A DNA stretch of 64,000 nucleotides from Paenibacillus sp. BIHB 4019. GTDB lineage: Bacteria > Bacillota > Bacilli > Paenibacillales > Paenibacillaceae. Numbering within the stretch: the first letter of the stretch is position 1; each line of letters begins with the position of its first letter. The stretch lies in assembly GCF_002741035.1 (NCBI RefSeq), contig NZ_CP016808.1, positions 2,651,001-2,715,000 of the forward strand, in the 5' to 3' direction. The translations under genes were made by a program, and so were the position numbers. Shown one piece after another: positions 44,909-52,906 of the stretch. The notes below the pieces were generated by a model. It saw only the letters and a program-made list of their open reading frames with translations, was not told the origin of the DNA and did not search any database.

Positions 44909-44937
44909 TTGACAATATACCAGTGATCCGATAGGAT
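44909..44937 (+). promoter_or_regulatory. Promoter of the TetR-type gene
   Basis: TTGACA (44909-44914), 17-base spacer, TAGGAT (44932-44937). The predicted start of transcription is only a few bases before the operator palindrome. Confidence 0.65.
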
Positions 44938-44949
44938 TTAAAACAAAAC

Positions 44950-44967
44950 TGACTGACGAGTCAATCA
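44950..44967. promoter_or_regulatory. Putative TetR operator
   Basis: TGACTGAC-GA-GTCAATCA is an 18-bp palindrome with one mismatched pair besides the two central bases. It lies between the TetR gene's promoter and coding region, overlapping the start of the transcript. The TGAxTGA..TCAxTCA form is seen for several TetR-family repressors, so autoregulation is likely. Confidence 0.65.
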
Positions 44968-45037
44968 ATGGAGGCGATGCTTTATCGGAACCGTAGATCG
45001 GAATACGGCGAACAATGCGGAGCGCAAACACCAGATT

Positions 45038-45619
45038 ATGGAGTCCGCACTGAAGCGTTTTGCCCTTCATGGTTACCATTCGACGAAAGTTTCGGATATT
45101 GTAGCGGATGCAGGGGTTGCACAAGGCACTTTCTATTGGTATTTCAAAAGCAAAGAAGCAATAGCTATAGAAATTGTACAGGATGGCCGGGAGCGGCTGC
45201 TTACGGTTATTGGGCAAGGCTATCGTAAAAATGCTGGTTCGGTGCAGGACATGGTTTCGGCCTCTGAGCATTTGCTGACCGAGCTGTTCCATTTTGCCAA
45301 GGAAAATCGGTATTTAATGGGCATGCTGCTGGATGGCACGGGATTCAGCGAAGTCGTGAGACAGGAAATAACGGTTACTCAAATGGCGATGGAGCAATCT
45401 TTTGTACTCAATATTGAACGTGCCACTGAGCTGGGCATGCTGCCCGCCGCCATTGATGCCAAGCTGCGAGCAGCATTTCTGATGAGCCTCATTGAAGGCG
45501 TACTGTCTCGTTGGCTGTTTCGCAGCACGCCGGAAAGCGATGCTATCGCGGTAAAATCTGCGGAATTGCTGGCTGCGGAAACGGCGCGCTTTGAATTTTT
45601 CGGCTTATTAGGCATTTAG
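45038..45619 (+). CDS. TetR/AcrR-family transcriptional regulator
   Basis: 193 residues from the first canonical in-frame ATG. The helix-turn-helix is clear: ALKRFALHGYHSTKVSDIVADAG then VAQGTFYWYFKSKE. A ligand-binding C-terminal domain of usual size follows. The start is probably too late: the frame upstream reads ...NAERKHQI directly before the Met, as family N-termini do, but has no ATG, GTG or TTG back to the ribosome site. GGAGG (44970-44974) stands 9 bases before an in-frame ATC (44984), so a rare ATC start is possible, otherwise a sequence error. The effector is unknown. Confidence 0.85.
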   Translation: MESALKRFALHGYHSTKVSDIVADAGVAQGTFYWYFKSKEAIAIEIVQDGRERLLTVIGQGYRKNAGSVQDMVSASEHLLTELFHFAKENRYLMGMLLDGTGFSEVVRQEITVTQMAMEQSFVLNIERATELGMLPAAIDAKLRAAFLMSLIEGVLSRWLFRSTPESDAIAVKSAELLAAETARFEFFGLLGI

Positions 45620-45699
45620 CTGCATTTCCCTGAGAAAGCCGGACACATTAATAAGCAACAATATAAATATTAGAGAAGCTATGAAGGAGAGAGTGGAAG

Positions 45700-46572
45700 A
45701 TGAGGAATCAAATGAAAAAAACAACATTATGGATGATGACAGCTATTTTGCTGATGGCGGTTATTGTGGCGGGCTGCGGCTCGAAGAACAGCAACAGCGG
45801 AAATGCGGGGTCAGCTTCGCCAACAGCGGAAGCAGAAGCAACAGCCTCTTCCAATTTGCTGGAGCAGGTGAAACAGGCTGGCGTACTTAAGGTAGGCTTG
45901 ATGGGAACCTATGCCCCGTATAACTTTTTGAACGAAAACAAGGAAATGGATGGCTTCGACGCGGATATTGCTAAAGAAATTGCGAAGCGCCTTGGCGTTA
46001 AAGCCGAGTTTGTCGCACAGGAGTTTTCCGGGATGATTGCCGGTCTGCAGGCGAAGAAATTTGATGTCGTCATTAGCCAAATGACGATTACTGACGAGCG
46101 CAAGGAGCAGATGGATTTTACTGAACCGTATATTACGAACTCTGTCAAAATCATCGTTGCCGAGAAAAACGATACGATCACGAAGCTGGCTGATTTTAAA
46201 GGCAAAAACATTGGCGTAGGCCTTGGTACGAACGACGAAACGTATCTTCGCAAAACGGTGCTGCCTGAAGTCGGCAACTTCACCATCAAAACCTATGATG
46301 ATGTCATTACGTCGCTGCAGGATTTGAATGCAGGCCGTATCGATGCGACGATCAACAATATGTATGCTCTGAAGCCGATCGTCGAGAAAAATGGCTTTAA
46401 AATCAAAGCGGTTGGCGATCCAATCAAATCGGACAATGCAGGCATCGCAGTGCGCAAAGACAATCCTGAATTCCGCGATGCGCTGAATGAAGCTTTGAAG
46501 GCGATGAAAGCCGACGGCACGTATAAAACTATTTTTGTAAAATGGTTCGGCGAGGAGCCAACGGCTGAATAA
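45700..46572 (+). CDS. Polar amino-acid ABC transporter substrate-binding lipoprotein
   Basis: 290 residues. Lipoprotein signal with lipobox VAGC (Cys 26) and a Ser/Asn/Ala-rich tether, then a family-3 solute-binding domain (~50-285): LKVGLMGTYAPYNFL, GFDADIAKEIAKRLG, the MTITDERKEQMDFTEPY signature and GVGLGTNDETYL. The family binds polar or basic amino acids; the ligand is not certain. AAGGAG is about 12 bases upstream. The permease and ATPase genes follow directly. Confidence 0.9.
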   Translation: MRNQMKKTTLWMMTAILLMAVIVAGCGSKNSNSGNAGSASPTAEAEATASSNLLEQVKQAGVLKVGLMGTYAPYNFLNENKEMDGFDADIAKEIAKRLGVKAEFVAQEFSGMIAGLQAKKFDVVISQMTITDERKEQMDFTEPYITNSVKIIVAEKNDTITKLADFKGKNIGVGLGTNDETYLRKTVLPEVGNFTIKTYDDVITSLQDLNAGRIDATINNMYALKPIVEKNGFKIKAVGDPIKSDNAGIAVRKDNPEFRDALNEALKAMKADGTYKTIFVKWFGEEPTAE

Positions 46573-46622
46573 GCCCGGCTCTCGTCAAAATTTTTGGCTC
46601 ATATGAAGGGAACCTTCACGAT

Positions 46623-47267
46623 ATGAATCTCGTTTTTGAAAATTTCTTTTTTCTGCTTAAGGGTGCTTATTATACGCTGCTGCTGACGATGATGTCGATG
46701 TTTTTTGGCCTTATTATCGGCGGAGTAGTAGCGATTGCTCGTTTGAAAGGCAACAGACCGGTTCAATGGCTGGCGCGGGGCTACGTCTCCATTATTCGCG
46801 GAACCCCGGTGCTTATCCAAATTTTTGTCGTTTATTATGGACTGGTTGATTACGGCATCGTTTTCGGGCCGCTTACAGCGGCAACACTAGCGCTAAGCAT
46901 TAATGTCGGGGCATATTTATCGGAGACGTTCCGCGGGGCGATTGTGTCCATTCCCAAAGGGCAGATGGAGGCCGCTTATGCAACGGGCATGACCTCATGG
47001 CAGGCGCTGTACCGGATCGTGCTTCCGCAAGCGGCAAGGGTGGCCATTCCGCCAATGGGCAATACGTTTATCGGGATGCTCAAGGAAACCTCGCTCGTTT
47101 CATTTATTACTGTAACCGAGCTGCTGCGCCAGGCGAACTTGCTTATTGCGCAGTATTACGTCAATATGCCGTTTTATATCGGAATTGGAGTTATGTATTG
47201 GGTGATGAGCACCGCTTTTTCAGCTATTTTGGAAGCAATTGAGAAGCGCTTGTCCAAAGCTTATTAA
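46623..47267 (+). CDS. Polar amino-acid ABC transporter permease
   Basis: 214 residues, about five TM helices. The His/Glu/Gln/Arg/opine permease signature is visible: the N-terminal [23 protein letters not shown] (~61-70) and the EAA loop [23 protein letters not shown] (~116-138) that contacts the ATPase. AAGGGAA precedes ATG by about 10 bases. It presumably works as a homodimer with the adjacent lipoprotein and ATPase. Confidence 0.92.
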   Translation: MNLVFENFFFLLKGAYYTLLLTMMSMFFGLIIGGVVAIARLKGNRPVQWLARGYVSIIRGTPVLIQIFVVYYGLVDYGIVFGPLTAATLALSINVGAYLSETFRGAIVSIPKGQMEAAYATGMTSWQALYRIVLPQAARVAIPPMGNTFIGMLKETSLVSFITVTELLRQANLLIAQYYVNMPFYIGIGVMYWVMSTAFSAILEAIEKRLSKAY

Positions 47268-47314
47268 AAATATAAGAAATGATAAGTTTCACTCTTATTA
47301 TGGGCTTATATTTC

Positions 47315-47368
47315 ATCGCGAAACGGAAGCTTTGCCGCCAGAGGACGGCGACAGCCGTTTACGCTTGG
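47315..47368. repeat. Interspersed palindromic repeat, locus 3 (in leader of ABC ATPase)
   Basis: GCGAAACGG (outer left arm) ... TTGCCGCCAGAGGACGGC ... ACAGCCGTTTACGCTTG (outer right arm). It matches core b of locus 1 almost base for base over its right half. It lies 48 bases after the permease stop and about 20 bases before the ATPase start. It is in frame with the ATPase and has no stop in that frame. Confidence 0.75.
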
Positions 47369-47388
47369 GTTGGGGCGTGAAAAATACG

Positions 47389-48159
47389 ATGATTACGACG
47401 GAAAAGTTAACGAAATCTTTTCAGGGCACCGAGGTGTTGAAGGGGATCAATCTTCAGGTCAATGCGGGGGAGATCATTGTGCTGCTCGGGCCAAGCGGTT
47501 CGGGAAAAAGCACGCTGCTTCGCTGCTTGAATGGGCTGGAGACGCTGAGCGGAGGCAGTATTGAGATGAACGGTGTTCGCCTGAATACACAAATGAAGCC
47601 ACGCGAGCGCACGCAGAATGTCCGAACCATTCGCCGCCATAGCGGGATGGTCTTTCAGCAGTTTAACTTGTATCCGCACAAAACGGCGCTAGGCAACGTC
47701 ATTGAATCACTGCTCATCGTGAAAAAGCTGCCCAAAAGCGAAGCCATCGCGATCGGCAAAAAAATGCTGGAGCGCGTTGGGCTGGAAGGCAAGCTGGATG
47801 AATATCCATCCAGGCTGTCTGGCGGACAGCAGCAGCGGGTAGCAATTGCCCGGGCGCTCGCGATGGAGCCGGACGTTTTATTGTTTGACGAGCCGACATC
47901 GGCGCTTGATCCGGAATTGGTTGGCGAGGTGCTCGATGTCATGCAGCAGCTGGCGCGCGAAGGGATGACGATGCTGGTGGTGACGCATGAAATGGCTTTC
48001 GCTCGCCATGTCGCGAACCGGGTTGTGTTTATGGATGACGGGCAAATTGTCGAGGAGGCTGCGCCGGAGGTGTTTTTCGACCATCCAGCTACCGAAAGGG
48101 CGCGCCGCTTTCTAAACAAGCTGGGCCAGCACAGAGGCGTGCAGCAAGAGCAGCAATAA
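47389..48159 (+). CDS. Polar amino-acid ABC transporter ATPase
   Basis: 256 residues from ATG 47389. Walker [10 protein letters not shown] (~35), Q-loop [18 protein letters not shown], signature [16 protein letters not shown], Walker [14 protein letters not shown] and H-loop VVTHEMAFA are complete. The open frame extends back to 47239 through the repeat element, giving [22 protein letters not shown] residues that family members lack. GTG 47377 or ATG 47389 is the likely start; neither has a strong ribosome site (TGGGGCG nearby), which may reflect the inserted repeat. Confidence 0.9.
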   Translation: MITTEKLTKSFQGTEVLKGINLQVNAGEIIVLLGPSGSGKSTLLRCLNGLETLSGGSIEMNGVRLNTQMKPRERTQNVRTIRRHSGMVFQQFNLYPHKTALGNVIESLLIVKKLPKSEAIAIGKKMLERVGLEGKLDEYPSRLSGGQQQRVAIARALAMEPDVLLFDEPTSALDPELVGEVLDVMQQLAREGMTMLVVTHEMAFARHVANRVVFMDDGQIVEEAAPEVFFDHPATERARRFLNKLGQHRGVQQEQQ

Positions 48160-48282
48160 CGAACAACAGAACATTACAAAATGCGCAGCACATAACGAAG
48201 CGACCTAGGCCATACAAGAACTTCAGCGTTAAAGTAGGAGGCATGGCCTTCGATTCTTACGAAAGAAAGAGGGTACACCGCA

Positions 48283-48705
48283 ATGAAGGTTACAACAACA
48301 TGGACAGGCAAACGTGCATTTACATCTGTAGGGCCATCTGGCTACAGCGTTGGTATGGATGCAACCGCAGCATATGGCGGCGACGGGCAAGGAGCTACAC
48401 CGATGGAGCTGCTGCTGGCAGGCCTCGCGGGCTGCATCGGCATCGATATTACGATGATTATGGATGCGTTCCTCGGTTCAATCACCAGCATCGAGATTGA
48501 TGCGGAAGGCACGCGCAAAGAGGAAATGCCGAAAGGCTTTACGGCTATTGATCTGATTTTCAAAGTGAATGGCGATGTGCCGGATTACCGGATTTGGAAA
48601 GCGATTGAGCTCGGCAAGGAAAAATATTGCGCCGTCTCGGATTCGCTTAAAGCGGACATTCGTTACCGGCTAGTGCTCAACGGAGTAGAAATGACGCGGG
48701 GATAA
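48283..48705 (+). CDS. OsmC/Ohr-family protein
   Basis: 140 residues. The two conserved redox Cys occur in LAGCIGIDI (~46) and EKYCAVSDS (~113), and the GGDGQGATPMELLLAGLAGC segment is typical. OsmC proteins reduce organic peroxides with dithiol help; the YhfA-like subgroup has an unclear role. AAAGAGGGT is the likely ribosome site. It follows the ABC genes by 123 bases with no terminator between, so it may share their transcript. Confidence 0.88.
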   Translation: MKVTTTWTGKRAFTSVGPSGYSVGMDATAAYGGDGQGATPMELLLAGLAGCIGIDITMIMDAFLGSITSIEIDAEGTRKEEMPKGFTAIDLIFKVNGDVPDYRIWKAIELGKEKYCAVSDSLKADIRYRLVLNGVEMTRG

Positions 48706-48724
48706 GCTAATCTCAGCGAACACA

Positions 48725-48782
48725 AAAAAAGAGTCGTGATCCGAGGCTGCCATGGGCGGGTTCGGGTTACGGCTCTTTTCTT
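48725..48782 (+). terminator. Terminator between the OsmC and CBS genes
   Basis: AAAAAAAGAGTCGTGATCCGA pairs with TTCGGGTTACGGCTCTTTTCTT (several wobble pairs). The A and T tails suit both convergent genes. Confidence 0.75.
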
Positions 48783-48818
48783 ATTCAGAGAGGCAGTCGC
48801 TGGGGGGAGCATCTCAAT

Positions 48819-49256
48819 CTACACATAAGCTGGAGCTGTTTCCGAGGCGGCAACATCGATGATACCCACGAATTGGCCTTGTTCATTCGTAATAACGATG
48901 CAATCGCTGCGCAGCTCGGGGTGAAGATCAATAGCTTTATTTTTCATTGAGGAGATGGTGTCGGGACTTAAGCCTGTGTCAGCGGAGGGGGCGACGATGG
49001 AGAGAAAGCGGGTATTCATGAGCTTGGTGATGTCCGTCTGGTAATAGCCAAGGAAGCTGCTTGATAATTGGAGAAAAAAACGGTCGCGCATTACGAGCCC
49101 GACGGGTTCTGCCAGCGAATTGCATACGACAGCGCAGGGTGCTTCCGGGTAGCTGCGAAGCAGCTGGAGCGCCTCATAGCAGGTTTGGCTTGTGTTAAGC
49201 TGAGGGACGAATGTAGGGGCAGCGGCATCAGAAGCATAGCCAGTCATGCGGATCAC
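48819..49256 (-). CDS. CBS-domain protein
   Basis: 145 residues, consisting of two CBS motifs only (about 15-70 and 75-140; PCAVVCNSLAEPVGLVMRD and CIVITNEQGQFVGIIDVA). Such stand-alone pairs bind adenosyl ligands and regulate partners. GTG 49256 has AGAGG four bases upstream; ATG 49247 is an alternative with wide spacing. No obvious partner gene adjoins it. Single gene between terminators. Confidence 0.8.
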   Translation of the reverse strand: MIRMTGYASDAAAPTFVPQLNTSQTCYEALQLLRSYPEAPCAVVCNSLAEPVGLVMRDRFFLQLSSSFLGYYQTDITKLMNTRFLSIVAPSADTGLSPDTISSMKNKAIDLHPELRSDCIVITNEQGQFVGIIDVAASETAPAYV

Positions 49257-49373
49257 CTATCCTCTGTTTTAGTGGGGGTTGCTCTTATAGAGTACGCTAG
49301 TAGGATTAACGCGGAGAGTGATATTTATTAGCGGAATGTTAAGATTTCAACTCCTCGTCCACAGTCATATTGC

Positions 49374-49413
49374 AAAAAAAGAGCGGCCACATCCTCATCG
49401 GATGCAGCCGCCC
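49374..49413 (-). terminator. Intrinsic terminator of the sugar isomerase gene
   Basis: On the minus strand GGGCGGCTGCATCC and GGATGTGGCCGCTC pair around GATGA and run into TTTTTTT. Confidence 0.9.
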
Positions 49414-49422
49414 TTCTTCAAT

Positions 49423-50391
49423 CTATACCCACCACATTTCGCCTAGTGGTTCTTTAATCAGCACTTGCTGCAGGTTTTGCACCGCTTTCGTAAAACCTTC
49501 ATCAACGGACATCAAGCCGTCCTCATGCTCAATGCTCACGACATAGTCGTAGCCGACTAGACGAAGCGCGCTAATAATATCTGCCCATACTTTCAGGTCA
49601 TGCCCGAAGCCGACGGTGCGGAATTGCCAAGCGCGATCCAGCATCAGCGAATACGATTGCATATCCGTTACGCCGTGATGGTTGACGTTGATTGGATCAA
49701 TCGTCGTATCCTTCGCGTGGAAATGGTGAATCGCGCCAGCGCGACCCAAAATTTGCACTGCTTGAACCGGATCAATCCCTTGCCACCACATGTGGCTCGG
49801 ATCCAAGTTGGCGCCGATAACCGGGCCAACCGCTTCACGCAGGCGAAGCAGCGTTGCCGGGCTGTGAACGGAGAAGCCGCCGTGCAGCTCAAGTCCGATT
49901 TTCACACCATGCTCGACAGCAAGCGCGCCGATTTCAGTCCAATAAGGGATAACTTTGTGCTCCCACTGCCAAGCCAAAATTTCTTGAAAATCATTTGGCC
50001 AAGGTGCAACCGGCCAGTTCGGATATTTAGCATCCTCGTGGTCGCCTGGGCAGCCGGAAAATGTATTGACGACAGGAACGCCCAAACGTCCTGCGAGTTC
50101 GATCGTTTTGCGAATGGTCGCATCATCTGCAGCAGCAAGATGCTTCTGCGGGTGCAGCGGATTGCCGTGGCAGCTCAGGGCGCTGATAATCAGGCCGCGT
50201 GATTCTACCGCATGCTTAAACGCTTTCAACTTTTCCTCATCAGCAAGCAGGACATCAGGATCACAGTGGGCTGTGCCAGGGTAACCGCCAGTGCCGATTT
50301 CAATAGCATCCAGTCCTTTGGCAGCTATGTAATCGAGCGCTTCTTCAAATGACTTCTGTGCGAAAAGCACGCTGAATACTCCTAATTTCAT
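49423..50391 (-). CDS. Sugar phosphate isomerase/epimerase (AP-endonuclease 2-like TIM barrel)
   Basis: 322 residues from ATG 50391, with AGGAGG at 50408-50403 (11 bases); TTG 50397 is an alternative. Xylose-isomerase-like barrel: LGVFSVLF, LDAIEIGTGG, LSCHGNPLHP, LELHGGF (metal Glu and His), GANLDPSHMWWQG (Asp, His), HFHAKDT and the final SIEHED (Glu). The metal-binding set is intact. IolE/IolI- and YcjR-type enzymes belong here; the substrate cannot be told. Typical members are linked to inositol or sugar catabolism, but no such neighbours are seen. Confidence 0.82.
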   Translation of the reverse strand: MKLGVFSVLFAQKSFEEALDYIAAKGLDAIEIGTGGYPGTAHCDPDVLLADEEKLKAFKHAVESRGLIISALSCHGNPLHPQKHLAAADDATIRKTIELAGRLGVPVVNTFSGCPGDHEDAKYPNWPVAPWPNDFQEILAWQWEHKVIPYWTEIGALAVEHGVKIGLELHGGFSVHSPATLLRLREAVGPVIGANLDPSHMWWQGIDPVQAVQILGRAGAIHHFHAKDTTIDPINVNHHGVTDMQSYSLMLDRAWQFRTVGFGHDLKVWADIISALRLVGYDYVVSIEHEDGLMSVDEGFTKAVQNLQQVLIKEPLGEMWWV

Positions 50392-50549
50392 GGGCAATCA
50401 TTCCTCCTATTTATAAGAAAAGCTAATTCTCATTATACCATTGCCCGATTGCCGATATCTAATGAAAAGTGCAAATTTGACATAATCGCATATAAACAAA
50501 ACAAAAGGTTACCAAAAGCTTTCTCGTTCGTACAAGTTATAGATAAGAC

Positions 50550-50580
50550 TTGACAGTTTTTTCTGGCCATAAGCTATAAT
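50550..50580 (+). promoter_or_regulatory. Promoter candidate for the two-component operon
   Basis: TTGACA (50550-50555) and TATAAT (50575-50580), with both hexamers perfect but a 19-base spacer, longer than optimal, as in promoters needing help or weak ones. Confidence 0.55.
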
Positions 50581-50640
50581 TTTGAATAGAAACTGCCGAA
50601 AACTATGGAGAAGCCCAACAAGAGCGGGAGGAAGTAAGCG

Positions 50641-51324
50641 ATGGCAAGTGTCATGTTAGTGGATGATGATCCAGATATACGCGAGCTTATGCACGCGCAG
50701 CTAAGCAGTGAGGGATTTCAGACGATTCAGGCAAGCCATGGCAAAGAGGCCATTCGGCTGCTGAGAAAGCAAAAAGCAGACTTAGTTGTGCTTGATGTCA
50801 TGATGCCCGTCATGGATGGCTGGGAGCTATGTAAATTTGTAAAGGAAGAATACCCAAATATCCCTGTGCTGATGGTAACCGCAAAGCGTGAAATTAATCA
50901 GAAAATCAAAGCGTTTGGACTGGGAACCGATGATTATATGGTGAAGCCTTTCGAGCCCTACGAGCTGGTGCTGCGCGTTCGGGCGTTGCTGAAACGCTAC
51001 CGGATTGAGGCGTCTATGCGGCTGCAGTTGGGCGATTTTGTGCTGGACCGGCACACGTTTGAGGTGATGCAGGGTCAGGCACGGGTGGCACTGCCGCTGA
51101 AGGAATTTGAGCTGTTGTTCAAGCTGGCGGGCAATCCGGGCAAAATTTTCACGCGCAACGAGCTGATTAGCCAAATTTGGGGCCCGCAGTTTTTCGGTGA
51201 CGAGCGGACAGTCGATGTACATATTAAGCGATTGCGCGAACGTTTTGCAGAAATGGATGCGCCTTTTACGATTGTAACTAAGCGGGGACTTGGCTACAGG
51301 CTTGAAATGGTGGATGCATGCTAA
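50641..51324 (+). CDS. OmpR/PhoB-family response regulator
   Basis: 227 residues. Receiver domain with acidic pocket DDDPD (8-12), phospho-acceptor D52 in VLDVMMP and K102 in DDYMVKPFEP. A C-terminal winged helix (~130-225) includes LPLKEFELLFKLAGNPGKIFTRNELISQIWG up to the recognition region DERTVDVHIKRLR. GGGAGGAAG precedes ATG. Overlaps the kinase gene by 7 bases and precedes an RND pump, its likely target. Confidence 0.94.
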   Translation: MASVMLVDDDPDIRELMHAQLSSEGFQTIQASHGKEAIRLLRKQKADLVVLDVMMPVMDGWELCKFVKEEYPNIPVLMVTAKREINQKIKAFGLGTDDYMVKPFEPYELVLRVRALLKRYRIEASMRLQLGDFVLDRHTFEVMQGQARVALPLKEFELLFKLAGNPGKIFTRNELISQIWGPQFFGDERTVDVHIKRLRERFAEMDAPFTIVTKRGLGYRLEMVDAC

Positions 51325-52706
51325 GAACGTTATATGTCAGGGTCATTATTAGTTTTATAACGGCGGTGCTGGTCGGTCTGGTCAGCGCCTTCTTTATTAC
51401 GATTACGCTGTTTAAGGACCAGGTAATTACGGAAGTGAAGAAGGAAGTTTTAGGATACGGACAATCTATTGCGACCATATATGAGCAATATGGCTTAGAC
51501 GAAGGAGAGCGGATTGTAAAGATATTGCAGCCTACTCCTTCATATACACTCATGGTTATGGATGAGAAGGGCTGGTTGAATGAGGAGGGGAAGCTGTTTG
51601 CACAATACGGCATTACTCCTGGAGACAGCATTTCAAAATCTGTCATAGGCGGCGAGCCGTTCGTGAATATTGGTTTTGGCTTCACAGCAGGGAATGGCCT
51701 TGTGCTCGGGATGCCATTTACATGGGATCATAAATCTTACGGGCTGTTCGTGCATCAGAAGTCGAGCCAGGTGGCTATTTTCAACCAGATGCTGTTCGTA
51801 GCGCTTGCTGTTGTGCTGGGGGTAGGCGGCCTGTGTATTTTTGTGGCAGCCATCTATTTGGTGCGTCCGCTTAAGGAAATGAAGCAGGCGGTGGAGCGGA
51901 TGGCGAGTGGGCGTTTCGACATTGAGCTAAAGTCAGGCAGGCGCACGGATGAGCTAGGGCAGCTGGCACAAAGCTTCAGCGGCATGGCGAAGGAGATCCA
52001 GCAGATGGATGAACTGCGTGGGCAGTTTGTCAGCAGCGTCTCGCATGAAATCCAATCGCCGCTGACGTCAATTGCCGGATTTTCACGGATGCTTATGCTG
52101 GATGCGGTCGATGATCCCGAGCAGAAGCAGCGTTATTTGCAAATCATCTATACAGAAAGCCAGCGTCTGTCGCGTCTTAGCGACAATTTGCTAAAACTGG
52201 CGGAACTGGATTCCGCCGTGCCTGCTTTTGATCCGGTGACCTACGATCTTGATGAGCAGCTGCGGCAAGTTATTGTCGCCTGCGAACCGCTGTGGTCGGA
52301 AAAATCGCTTGAAATGATATTGGAGCTGCCCCATGTGAAAATTAATGCCGACGAGGATCAGCTGAGCCAGGTATGGATCAATGTTATCGGCAACGCGATC
52401 AAATTTGCTCCGGAAGGCGGATACATTCGCATTGAGATGAGCCTTGATACAGACTCCGTTAAAGTATCCGTATCGGATAATGGGAGCGGGTTTCCTGACG
52501 AAGACGGCTATAGGTTGTTTGAACGATTTTATAAGGCAGACAAATCCCGCAGCAAAAAGCTGGGTGGCAGCGGTCTTGGCCTATCCATCGCTCAAAAAAT
52601 CGTCAATTTGCATCAAGGCGTCATCCGTATTACGAACCGGGTGGAAGGCGGGGCACGCGTAGATGTGACGCTGCCGAGCATGGCAGCCAAGAAGCGGATT
52701 CCCTGA
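51318..52706 (+). CDS. Sensor histidine kinase
   Basis: 462 residues. TM1 ~7-29, an extracellular sensor domain of ~125 residues, TM2 ~158-181, HAMP (~182-233), HisKA with H243 in VSSVSHEIQSPL, and HATPase with N-box INVIGNAIKFAPE, G1 DNGSGF and G2 GGSGLGLSI. The paired regulator overlaps it. The usual H-box E-L/I-R/K-T-P is here E-I-Q-S-P, a mild variant. The stimulus is unknown; pump substrates or membrane stress are plausible given the RND gene next door. Confidence 0.93.
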   Translation: MLRTLYVRVIISFITAVLVGLVSAFFITITLFKDQVITEVKKEVLGYGQSIATIYEQYGLDEGERIVKILQPTPSYTLMVMDEKGWLNEEGKLFAQYGITPGDSISKSVIGGEPFVNIGFGFTAGNGLVLGMPFTWDHKSYGLFVHQKSSQVAIFNQMLFVALAVVLGVGGLCIFVAAIYLVRPLKEMKQAVERMASGRFDIELKSGRRTDELGQLAQSFSGMAKEIQQMDELRGQFVSSVSHEIQSPLTSIAGFSRMLMLDAVDDPEQKQRYLQIIYTESQRLSRLSDNLLKLAELDSAVPAFDPVTYDLDEQLRQVIVACEPLWSEKSLEMILELPHVKINADEDQLSQVWINVIGNAIKFAPEGGYIRIEMSLDTDSVKVSVSDNGSGFPDEDGYRLFERFYKADKSRSKKLGGSGLGLSIAQKIVNLHQGVIRITNRVEGGARVDVTLPSMAAKKRIP

Positions 52707-52803
52707 CAGGCTGAAGGCGCCGCCCGCTTCCTCTCAGATGATGGGCTAACGATAAGAGCATCCCTTGATCGCCTATCCTTTCACTACTGCGAAGGCGAAC
52801 GCT

Positions 52804-52838
52804 GCAAAAAAAATGGCCGCCTGCATCATTTTTTTTGC
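52804..52838 (+). terminator. AT-rich inverted repeat after the kinase gene
   Basis: GCAAAAAAAATG (52804-52815) and CATTTTTTTTGC (52827-52838) are perfect 12-base arms with an 11-base GC-rich loop. Such A/T arms can terminate in both directions; strength is uncertain. It separates the two-component genes from the pump. Confidence 0.55.
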
Positions 52839-52906
52839 ATGGTTCACGTTATGTTCATACAGAAAGTTTAACGTTGAGGTATACACGCGAGTAGGAGGGG
52901 TTCTGG

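Noticed and set aside
44968..45228. Open frame from ATG 44968 overlapping the TetR gene
   Set aside because: Its translation has no helix-turn-helix or other motif and is out of frame with the TetR domain.
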